A stretch of DNA of 64,000 bases from Butyricimonas sp. Marseille-P3923. Lineage in GTDB: Bacteria; Bacteroidota; Bacteroidia; Bacteroidales; Marinifilaceae. Shown here piece by piece: positions 56,437-64,000 of this stretch. The position numbers and the translations under genes were made by a program. The number at the start of each line of letters is the position of its first letter. Positions within the stretch are counted from its first letter, which is position 1. The stretch spans positions 1,674,001-1,738,000 of the forward strand of contig NZ_FXXL01000007.1 in assembly GCF_900184685.1 (NCBI RefSeq), given 5' to 3'. The notes beneath the pieces are model-generated. The model had not been told where the DNA came from and did not search any database. It worked only from the letters and a program-made list of their open reading frames with translations.

Positions 56437-58644
56437 ATGAATTACAAGATATTTATATATGTATTAGCGGTAGCTATGGTTATTTTCACAGGGTGCCGCA
56501 AAGATGTATTTGACTCGGAGGCTCTTGGAAGGGATTATTTTATAGAAAATATCCCGGAAGGTTTTGATTGGACTACCTCTTCATCAATACAAGTAGAAAT
56601 CACCCCCTCGGATAATTACGCGGGTACCTACTTGTACACGATTGATTTTTTTGACAAAAATCCTATCGCGGACAGCTCTGCCAATCTATTAGGAAGCGGT
56701 TGGTGTTCGGGCAAACAGCCACTGGAAAAAAGCATTATTATCCCCGATGCCCAAGCCGATCTTTTCGTTTGCCAAACAACTCCCGGGGGACGCCGTAGTG
56801 TCATGCAGGTTCCTATCGAGAACAATCGCGTTATTTGTAACTTTTCGCGAGCTATCGACAATGTGGCACAAAATCGCACGCTATCTCTATTAGCAAATTC
56901 CGATGAGTTTGAAATACCGGAAATTCCCGCAGATGTGATAGAAATCACAGGAAAAAATAACCGACTCGAATCCGGACGTAATTATATTATCCGAGGAGAA
57001 TACACGGGAGAACTGAATTTTAACAATGAAAAAAATATTTCCCTATACGTTACGGGAATATGGAATAACACCGCAAAATCCACAAAATTAGAAGTAAACA
57101 CGAATATCTACGTGATAAATAACGGTAAAATATTCTCCCGGGAAGAATGGGATATTCAAGTATACAGCAATTCTAATCTCGCCATAGCTAAAGGTTGCCA
57201 ATTCGGGGATAAAGATCATGACGATATTTCCATCAGATTGAATAGCGGAATTTTCCTAAACGAGGGACTTGTCTATATGGAAGATATCTACACGGATCAA
57301 TCCAACACGTTGATTAAAAACAGCGGTGAATTTCATCTAGATAAATTGGAAGCAACGACAGCTATCACCATCAACAATGCCGATGGAGGAAAGTTATATA
57401 TCGAAGAATTGGAAATCGGAAACGCTACATTTATTAATCAATGTTATGCCGAGATTGAAGAAATGGAATTAAATTACGGTTCTTCCTTGACCATCGCATC
57501 AGGGTGTGCGGTGAAATGCGAAAAATTAAACGTCAACGGGGCAAAAATCACGTTAGCGAGCAATTCTCTACTCGAAGTAACCGACGAGGCTGAATTTAAA
57601 GGAGCAGCCAGCAGTATCGGAAGAACGGGTAGTGATTTTGCCCTATTCAAAACCCATAAGATTAAGAGTAACGAATATTGGCAGTTTCTGACATTCAGCG
57701 GACAGCTTTACGTGGAATGGGAAAAAATAGAATCCAAGAGCCAATTCTACAAGTTTATCCCACCCGCACAACTCGTGGACTCAAAAAAAGGCTCTTTGAT
57801 AGACATCCCGGCAAGTGAATGTAGCCAAGGAAATGATTATCAACCGGAGGAACCGGAAGAACCGGAATTTCCACGACAAGTAACACTCACGAAGAGTTAT
57901 ACTTTTGCTTCGGAAGACCTTTATCCCAGCCCGGGGGATTTTGACATGAACGATATCGTGCTCGGCATGGATTCGGTCACGTACAATTATGTCGAAAAGG
58001 ATAGAATAAGTTTCATGATTTGGCATTGCACGTTAAGAGCCGTTGGGGCGACACGACAATCGGGAGCAGCTATTCAACTGGATGGACTAAAAGATGAGAA
58101 TATTCAAAAAGTAACTTATTCTAAAGAACTTTCTCTAGGGAATTTCAACATAAATTCCAACGGTACGGAAAGCAAACAAACGTATGCTGTCGTTCCGTTG
58201 TTTGACAACGCACACAGAACACTAGGATGTGATAACACATCAACTATCTTGAACGCGATCAGTAAATCACCACAATGGATAAATGATGTCCCGTTCAATT
58301 CCTTTGACGTGAAAATTGAATTCACTTCTCCTGTAGAGGAGCTTGCCATTCGTATCGACAACATGAATTATTTCGCCATTATCGGTACAAAAACACCAAG
58401 AACGGAAATACACTTACCTCATTATAATCACACCGATCTCAGTAGCGCCCCTAAAGTCTTACAAGAAGTCACGAAAGACTACATGTGGACGATCCGAGTC
58501 CCCGGAATATTCCGCTACTCGCATGAATGGACCAGTATACTTGAGGCGTACCCGGAATTCAAACCTTGGGTACAAAGTGGGGGAAATTCCAACAAAGAAT
58601 GGTATAATAATCCGATAGAAGAAAATTTATACCGGAAGAAGTAA
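56437..58644 (+). CDS. LruC-domain (DUF4842) lipoprotein, long form
   Basis: I use the ATG at 56437, preceded by AAAGGACGG as ribosome-binding site; a start at 56416 lies upstream of it. The protein has 735 residues. Lipobox FTGC places the lipid on Cys20. Residues about 60-200 form a strand-rich region. Residues about 220-430 repeat short beta units with Asn/Gly turns (NNGKIF, NSGEFHLDKLE, NADGGKLYIEELEIG), like a beta-helix. After a Glu/Pro-rich linker (QPEEPEEPEFPRQ) the C-terminal part has the LruC signature SEDLYPSPGDFDMNDIVLG and RIDNMNYFAIIGT. It should be a surface lipoprotein; its ligand is unknown. The second EEP gene follows after 7 bp. Confidence 0.9.
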   Translation: MNYKIFIYVLAVAMVIFTGCRKDVFDSEALGRDYFIENIPEGFDWTTSSSIQVEITPSDNYAGTYLYTIDFFDKNPIADSSANLLGSGWCSGKQPLEKSIIIPDAQADLFVCQTTPGGRRSVMQVPIENNRVICNFSRAIDNVAQNRTLSLLANSDEFEIPEIPADVIEITGKNNRLESGRNYIIRGEYTGELNFNNEKNISLYVTGIWNNTAKSTKLEVNTNIYVINNGKIFSREEWDIQVYSNSNLAIAKGCQFGDKDHDDISIRLNSGIFLNEGLVYMEDIYTDQSNTLIKNSGEFHLDKLEATTAITINNADGGKLYIEELEIGNATFINQCYAEIEEMELNYGSSLTIASGCAVKCEKLNVNGAKITLASNSLLEVTDEAEFKGAASSIGRTGSDFALFKTHKIKSNEYWQFLTFSGQLYVEWEKIESKSQFYKFIPPAQLVDSKKGSLIDIPASECSQGNDYQPEEPEEPEFPRQVTLTKSYTFASEDLYPSPGDFDMNDIVLGMDSVTYNYVEKDRISFMIWHCTLRAVGATRQSGAAIQLDGLKDENIQKVTYSKELSLGNFNINSNGTESKQTYAVVPLFDNAHRTLGCDNTSTILNAISKSPQWINDVPFNSFDVKIEFTSPVEELAIRIDNMNYFAIIGTKTPRTEIHLPHYNHTDLSSAPKVLQEVTKDYMWTIRVPGIFRYSHEWTSILEAYPEFKPWVQSGGNSNKEWYNNPIEENLYRKK

Positions 58645-58651
58645 CAATATA

Positions 58652-59728
58652 ATGGCAGCACTCAGATATTTTTTCTCCCTCTTGATGATTCCGGTCAGTT
58701 TTGTGGCGGCGGGGATCAGTATTGCCGCGTACATGGCGGGACAAACTAACCCGAACGAATCGACATGGATCACGTTTATCGGTTTAGCCATGCCTGTCGT
58801 TTTAATCATAAACCTCGTTATACTCGTCTATTGGATTATCGGCAAGAGGTGGTGGGCAATTGTTCCTGTTGCGGCTATCTTTCTTAATATCGGCTATCTC
58901 ACGTCTATTTTCCAAGTTACGGTTTCATCGCCGGAAACCCCAAACGGCAAATTACCCATACGCCTCGCCAGTTATAACGCGGGTAAATTCAAATCGTGGA
59001 AGAAGTTCGAAACACAACACTATATCTCCGAATTTCTGAAAAACGATCATGTAGACATTGCTTGTTTCTTAGAATACCGGGAAGACACGAAAATCAACGC
59101 AGAAACTTTATCCCGGCTATTGAATCTACCGTATCATGCCGTGACGTATTTACCCGGTTCTACCACGTTGGGAATAGGTATTTTCAGCAAATACCCTATC
59201 CTGCAATCCGGCAAAATACCTTTAAACTCCGCGACAAATGATGCCATGTGGACTGATATTCAAGTCGGCGAGCAAACGATAAGAGTGATTAGTTGCCATT
59301 TGCAAACGACCAATTTCAGCGGGAAACGCAAACTACTGGATGATCCGGTATTCCAAAACACGGATATACAACAAAAAGAAGAAGTAGTACTGGATATCAC
59401 GCAAGAACTATCCAAAAACTTCAAACTCAGAGCCACGCAAGCCGATATCGTGCGACAAGTTATCGACACGACAGGTGTCCCGACCATCGTGTGCGGGGAC
59501 TTTAACGATACTCCGTCGTCATACACCTATCACCGTATCAAAGGAGAACTGAAAGACAGTTTCAAGACAAGCGGAAACGGTTACGCTTACACGTTCCGGG
59601 GTTTGCATCGGCTGTTGCGAATTGATTTCATCTTCTATTCCGACGAATTGAAATGTATAGACTACTACTCCCCGGAAAAGGAGTGGAGTGACCACAATCC
59701 GGTTACCAGTGAGTTTTATCTAAAATAA
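58652..59728 (+). CDS. Membrane-anchored EEP protein, copy 2
   Basis: The 358-residue protein is a paralogue of 55264-56355: the same N-terminal three helices (MAALRYFFSLLMIPVSFVAAG) and EEP motifs (LASYNAGKF, CFLEYRED, SKYPILQSG, SCHLQTTN, VCGDFNDTPSS, RIDFIFYSDE, SDHNPV). All catalytic residues are kept. It starts 7 bp after the LruC lipoprotein gene and ends 5 bp before a GT2 gene, so the three form one transcription unit. A shared role in surface lipid or glycan processing is possible but not established. Confidence 0.92.
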   Translation: MAALRYFFSLLMIPVSFVAAGISIAAYMAGQTNPNESTWITFIGLAMPVVLIINLVILVYWIIGKRWWAIVPVAAIFLNIGYLTSIFQVTVSSPETPNGKLPIRLASYNAGKFKSWKKFETQHYISEFLKNDHVDIACFLEYREDTKINAETLSRLLNLPYHAVTYLPGSTTLGIGIFSKYPILQSGKIPLNSATNDAMWTDIQVGEQTIRVISCHLQTTNFSGKRKLLDDPVFQNTDIQQKEEVVLDITQELSKNFKLRATQADIVRQVIDTTGVPTIVCGDFNDTPSSYTYHRIKGELKDSFKTSGNGYAYTFRGLHRLLRIDFIFYSDELKCIDYYSPEKEWSDHNPVTSEFYLK

Positions 59729-59733
59729 CAGAC

Positions 59734-60921
59734 ATGATACAGTTTCTTCAAATATTATTCTGGATTTCCATTTTCATCGTGTTCTACACTTTTATCGGGT
59801 ACGGGATACTGCTATATATACTCGTCAAATTCAAGGAAAAACGACATCCGGCACAACCATTGGCACTTCCGGAGAATCTTCCCGACGTGACGCTTTTTAT
59901 CGCCGCCTATAATGAAGAAAAGATCGTCAAGGCAAAGATGGATAATTGTATGCAACTCGATTACCCGAAGGATAAACTTAACGTGGTTTGGATCACGGAC
60001 GGTTCGACAGACATGACAAACAGTATGTTGAGAGTCTACCCCGACATAACTGTATTTTTTTCCCCGGAACGTAAAGGCAAAACTGCCGCACTCAACAGAG
60101 GAATGCAATATATAGAAACACCTTACACTGTTTTCACGGATGCCAATACGATGCTCAATGCCGACGCTATTCTGGAAATTGTACGATGCTTCACGGATAC
60201 AAAGGTCGGTTGTGTTGCCGGAGAGAAGCGTATTGAAGTAAAAGACAAAGACAACGCGGCTTCCGGGGGCGAAGGCTTCTATTGGCGTTATGAATCAAAA
60301 CTAAAAGCGTGGGATTCAAGATTATATTCCGCGGTAGGTGCAGCCGGAGAGTTATTTGCCATTCGGACGGAATTATTCGTCCCGATGGCGGAAGATACTT
60401 TACTCGACGATTTTATTCTCTCTTTACGCATTGCCATGCAGGGGTACAAAATAGCTTATTGTGACAAAGCATACGCCATAGAATCCGGTTCTGCTAACAT
60501 TGAAGAGGAACAAAAAAGAAAGGTACGCATTGCCGCGGGCGGGCTTCAATCTATCCGACGGCTACGCCCTCTTCTTAATCCTTTCCATTACGGGCTCCTC
60601 TCTTTTCAATATATCTCACACCGGGTGTTACGCTGGTCTATCACTCCCATTCTCCTTTTCCTGCTATTACCCGTGAATCTGATTCTGGTACTCGCAACAC
60701 ATTTTACCCCGTTATATAGTGTTATTTTTGTACTTCAAGTTATTTTCTACCTGTTAGCTTGGACAGGGGCATCACTTGCCAGAAAACAAATCAAAGTAAA
60801 GATACTGTTTATCCCGTACTACTTCACTTTCATGAACTTGAATGTACTGAAAGGATTCTTCTACTTGAAAAAGCATAAGGGGAAAGGAACTTGGGAAAAA
60901 GCAAACAGGGCAGATTCGTAA
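59734..60921 (+). CDS. Membrane family 2 glycosyltransferase
   Basis: The 395-residue protein has an N-terminal helix (about 5-28), GT-A domain (VTLFIAAYNEEKIVKAKMDN; WITDGSTD; VFTDANTM as DxD; EDTLLDDFILSLRI) and two or three C-terminal helices (about 305-360). The usual QxxRW of processive synthases is replaced by RKVRIAAGG near residue 258, which argues for transfer of a single sugar or a different mechanism. It is part of the LruC-EEP-GT2 unit. A stem-loop overlaps its stop codon. Confidence 0.92.
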   Translation: MIQFLQILFWISIFIVFYTFIGYGILLYILVKFKEKRHPAQPLALPENLPDVTLFIAAYNEEKIVKAKMDNCMQLDYPKDKLNVVWITDGSTDMTNSMLRVYPDITVFFSPERKGKTAALNRGMQYIETPYTVFTDANTMLNADAILEIVRCFTDTKVGCVAGEKRIEVKDKDNAASGGEGFYWRYESKLKAWDSRLYSAVGAAGELFAIRTELFVPMAEDTLLDDFILSLRIAMQGYKIAYCDKAYAIESGSANIEEEQKRKVRIAAGGLQSIRRLRPLLNPFHYGLLSFQYISHRVLRWSITPILLFLLLPVNLILVLATHFTPLYSVIFVLQVIFYLLAWTGASLARKQIKVKILFIPYYFTFMNLNVLKGFFYLKKHKGKGTWEKANRADS

Positions 60922-60932
60922 ATCCGCCCTGT
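60905..60932. terminator. Stem-loop at the convergent gene ends, likely terminator
   Basis: ACAGGGC.GATT pairs with AATC.GCCCTGT (11 of 12 pairs) around a 4-nt loop. On the minus strand it is followed by TTTGCTTTTT, so it can terminate the LruC-type gene ending at 60955; on the plus strand the U-tract is absent. Confidence 0.65.
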
Positions 60933-60954
60933 CCTATCAATAATGATATTACTA

Positions 60955-62085
60955 TTAATAAACTAAATCCGAATTATAATTAAAACTCCACTCATCTTGT
61001 GTTTCAAAGCCTGCTTCGCCATTCACCCATTTCTCAAAGTCAGGATAAGCTTTATAAATCGCCTCACTCTCCTGCGGATATTTTAACGGAGTATCGAGAA
61101 TCAATGCCCATACCCAATTTTCCGGAGAAGAAAAATTTCTATTATTACTGTGATGCAACAATTCGGGATCCATCTTTGCCGTTGCCGGACGCCCTTTCAC
61201 GTGTACTTCTTTGCCTCTTGTACCAAAAGTAACGAACAAGTCCATCATATTCCCCGCATTGTCCGGTTCCAATTGGATTTCGGTTAATTTCGGTTTCTGG
61301 GAAAACTCGATTTTTATTACTACTTCCTCCGCGTCAAATCGCGGTAAATTGCGTTCGGTATTCAAAATACCACCTTCTTTCCCAAAACAAGAATACAAGT
61401 TTCCGATCAACGGGACAATATATTCTTCCCCCTCTTCGTTACCTTTCTTGTTTAGAGTAAACATTTCATCCTCCATGAATACTTGTCCGCTGACTTTGTT
61501 CACAGCCAAATGTTTCATGGATTTATTGACAAAGTTAAGAGCAAGTCCTACTTGCTTGTAAGCAGCACCACCCATAGCTACCGGTTTGATCCATATAGTC
61601 AGTGATTTCACTTCTTTCCCATTATTATTATCACTGATAGTCTCGTATCCTAATCTAAAATTAAATACGACATCATTCATATCCAGATCTCCCAACCAAG
61701 GAAAAATATCTTCAACCATCATACTCGCCCAATACCCCTCACCCGGATAATAAATCATGTTATGCCCGTTAGGAACCTCATCACCCGGCGCTCTTGCAAT
61801 AGAGTACGCCATAGCTGAAGGTTTCACTTTCAATTCCCCACCTTTAATCCCCGTCGTAAATGTATATTCGCCCGCTTCAAGTCCATCCCCGATCAATAAC
61901 TCCTCACCGTTCTTTACCAAATAAACTGACGAAGGTTTATCCAGTTTCAGATCTTGTCTTTCTAAAGTTTTCCAGTTAAAATCTAACGGAACAACCAAAT
62001 CCTTATCCCCACCTTTATAAGGACCGTCTTTGTGGCATGCTGTGAATAACACCCCTAAAACTAAACAGCATAATAAATTTCTCAT
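60955..62085 (-). CDS. LruC-domain (DUF4842) lipoprotein, short form
   Basis: The 376-residue protein has lipobox FTAC (Cys17), a short N-terminal domain (about 35-100), and then the LruC signature VEDIFPWLGDLDMNDVVFNFRLGY, KSLTIWIKPVAMGGAAYKQVGLAL, and a C-terminal EVVIKIEFSQKP...NMMDLFVTFGTRGKEVHV. It is much shorter than the LruC lipoprotein at 56437-58644 and lacks the beta-helix region. It is 37 bp downstream of the UDP-sugar decarboxylase gene, so they may be co-transcribed. Function unknown. Confidence 0.88.
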   Translation of the reverse strand: MRNLLCCLVLGVLFTACHKDGPYKGGDKDLVVPLDFNWKTLERQDLKLDKPSSVYLVKNGEELLIGDGLEAGEYTFTTGIKGGELKVKPSAMAYSIARAPGDEVPNGHNMIYYPGEGYWASMMVEDIFPWLGDLDMNDVVFNFRLGYETISDNNNGKEVKSLTIWIKPVAMGGAAYKQVGLALNFVNKSMKHLAVNKVSGQVFMEDEMFTLNKKGNEEGEEYIVPLIGNLYSCFGKEGGILNTERNLPRFDAEEVVIKIEFSQKPKLTEIQLEPDNAGNMMDLFVTFGTRGKEVHVKGRPATAKMDPELLHHSNNRNFSSPENWVWALILDTPLKYPQESEAIYKAYPDFEKWVNGEAGFETQDEWSFNYNSDLVY

Positions 62086-62122
62086 AATTACCTTTTTATC
62101 AAAAAATAAAAAACACCAAATA

Positions 62123-63055
62123 CTACATCACCGATTCAAAATAATCGATGGTTTTCAATAATCCTTCTTTCAAAGGTATCGTAGGTTCCCAGTTTAATTT
62201 TGTTTTTGCCAGAGTGATATCCGGCTTTCTCTTTCTCGGATCATCCTCCGGAAGTGTCTTGTACACGATTTTAGATTTCGAGCCCGTTAACTCCAGTACC
62301 AGATGAGCCAATTCCAACATCGTGAACTCTCCCGGATTCCCTATATTTACAGGTCCGGTAAACTCGTCTTCCGTTGCCATCATCCGTATCATTCCTTCAA
62401 TCAGGTCATCCACGTACTGGAAACTCCGTGTTTGAGTACCGTCACCGTATATTTCAATGTCTTTCCCGGATAAAGCATTTACGATGAAATTCGATACCAC
62501 ACGCCCGTCATTCTCTGACATTCTGGGACCATAAGTATTAAAAATACGAACAATCTTTACAACAACTTCCGATTGACGGTGATAATCCATGCACAATGTT
62601 TCGGCACATCGTTTTCCCTCATCATAACAAGAACGCTTTCCTATGGGATTCACGTTCCCCCAATAACTCTCTTGCTGCGGATGAATGACAGGATCGCCAT
62701 ATACTTCACTGGTTGAAGCTTGGAGCAATTTGGCTCCCGCTCCTTTCGCCAATTCCAGCATATTCACCATTCCCAACACGGAAGTATTAATCGTCTTTAC
62801 CGGATCATATTGATAATGAATCGGAGATGCTGGACAAGCCAGATTATAGATTTCATCCACGTTCTTTATATAAGGCCAGATAACATCCCTCTCTGCCAAT
62901 TCAAAATTCGGAAGTTCCATCAAATGACTAATATTCTCCCTCGTTCCCGTGAAGAAATTGTCCAAACATACCACATGACTACCCGATTGAATCAATCGGT
63001 CACACAGATGCGATCCTAAAAAACCGGCACCACCGGTCACTAATACACACTTCAT
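62123..63055 (-). CDS. UDP-glucuronate decarboxylase-like SDR epimerase (UXS type)
   Basis: The 310-residue protein has NAD-binding GGAGFLGSH (residues 8-16), the UXS-typical [29 protein letters not shown], catalytic YDEGKR (Tyr/Lys), [10 protein letters not shown] and DDLIEGM. The ACPASP segment favours UDP-xylose synthase over other extended SDR enzymes, although a related dehydratase or epimerase is possible. It would turn UDP-glucuronate to UDP-xylose, a donor for surface glycans, which fits the nearby transferases. Its promoter overlaps the space after the ABC-F gene terminator. Confidence 0.9.
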   Translation of the reverse strand: MKCVLVTGGAGFLGSHLCDRLIQSGSHVVCLDNFFTGTRENISHLMELPNFELAERDVIWPYIKNVDEIYNLACPASPIHYQYDPVKTINTSVLGMVNMLELAKGAGAKLLQASTSEVYGDPVIHPQQESYWGNVNPIGKRSCYDEGKRCAETLCMDYHRQSEVVVKIVRIFNTYGPRMSENDGRVVSNFIVNALSGKDIEIYGDGTQTRSFQYVDDLIEGMIRMMATEDEFTGPVNIGNPGEFTMLELAHLVLELTGSKSKIVYKTLPEDDPRKRKPDITLAKTKLNWEPTIPLKEGLLKTIDYFESVM

Positions 63056-63077
63056 ATATCCTCAACTATATTGAGTA

Positions 63078-63085
63078 CAAATATA
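63078..63085 (-). promoter_or_regulatory. Promoter -7 box of the UXS-like gene
   Basis: On the minus strand TATATTTG is an exact TAnnTTTG match, 23 nt upstream of the ATG at 63055, and a GAGGA ribosome-binding site lies in between. Confidence 0.55.
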
Positions 63086-63090
63086 TGAAA

Positions 63091-63132
63091 AATATTCGAA
63101 AACCATACAACATAGTATGATTTTCGAATATT
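63091..63132 (-). terminator. Long hairpin terminator after the ABC-F gene
   Basis: AATATTCGAAAA and TTTTCGAATATT pair over 12 bp; after one mismatch five more pairs follow, giving a loop of about 6 nt. On the minus strand a T-rich stretch (TTTTTC) follows. It separates the ABC-F gene from the UXS-like gene. Confidence 0.75.
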
Positions 63133-63156
63133 CAAATAGTAACTTAATTTATAAAA

Positions 63157-64000
<844 letters not shown>

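Overview
The window comes from a Bacteroidota (Bacteroidales) chromosome. The evidence is an ECF sigma factor/FecR/SusC/SusD set with an STN domain, promoters of the TAnnTTTG type, weak Shine-Dalgarno signals, DUF4842/LruC lipoproteins and Bacteroidota-style regulatory gene sets. The STN-SusC system with a fasciclin-like lipoprotein, combined with a trimeric [FeFe]-hydrogenase, suggests an Odoribacteraceae-type gut anaerobe (Odoribacter/Butyricimonas); that assignment is inference.

Layout. (1) 1-8530, minus strand: ECF sigma factor, FecR anti-sigma, SusC, SusD, a FAS1-like lipoprotein, a small lipoprotein and a thioredoxin-fold protein cut by the window edge. This is one signal-transducing uptake locus, and two strong hairpins separate the regulators from the transport genes. 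(2) 8730-13903, minus strand: clpC and ligA. LigA carries about 170 extra residues that read as two extra helix-hairpin-helix domains. (3) 14113-17118: a large outer-membrane protein with an HExxH zinc-protease motif, a propeller-like middle and a barrel-like C-terminus. (4) 17564-29376: a hydrogenase region. A sensory/assembly cassette (DRTGG, HATPase, an H-cluster-like protein lacking the proton-path residues, DRTGG, PHP) is followed by an apparent insertion (RhuM-family gene, unknown gene, receiver protein). Then comes the operon HATPase, 2Fe-2S protein, hydB, hydA, hydC, ending at a clear terminator.

(5) 29572-30720, minus strand: a REC-HisKA-HATPase hybrid kinase. (6) 30974-49992, plus strand: a tightly packed, AT-rich exopolysaccharide operon of 18 genes. 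It runs receiver protein, phosphoglycosyltransferase with a degenerate receiver domain, half-length TolC-like protein, Wzc-like, Wzy-like, glycosyltransferases, a ZorA/ZorB-like (MotA/MotB-type) motor pair, ATP-grasp, acyltransferase, methyltransferase, Wzx and more glycosyltransferases, and it ends at a 15-bp-stem bidirectional terminator. The motor pair in the middle of the glycan operon, without any Zorya effector, is the most unexpected system here. (7) 50190-55160: accessory material: a CotH-family lipoprotein, an AlbA_2/HATPase regulator with a 24-nt tandem repeat, a perfect 52-bp palindrome and an IS30 element whose transposase has one nonsense codon. (8) 55264-64000: two paralogous membrane EEP phosphohydrolases flanking a LruC lipoprotein, a GT2 enzyme, a second LruC lipoprotein, a UDP-glucuronate decarboxylase-like enzyme and the C-terminal part of an ABC-F protein with a degenerate second ATPase site.

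Several intergenic gaps share dispersed repeat modules (hairpin, GCCTTCGGC-centred and AT-rich types). No tRNA, rRNA or CRISPR array was seen. Coordinates were counted by hand. Family assignments rest on motif recognition, not on database searches.
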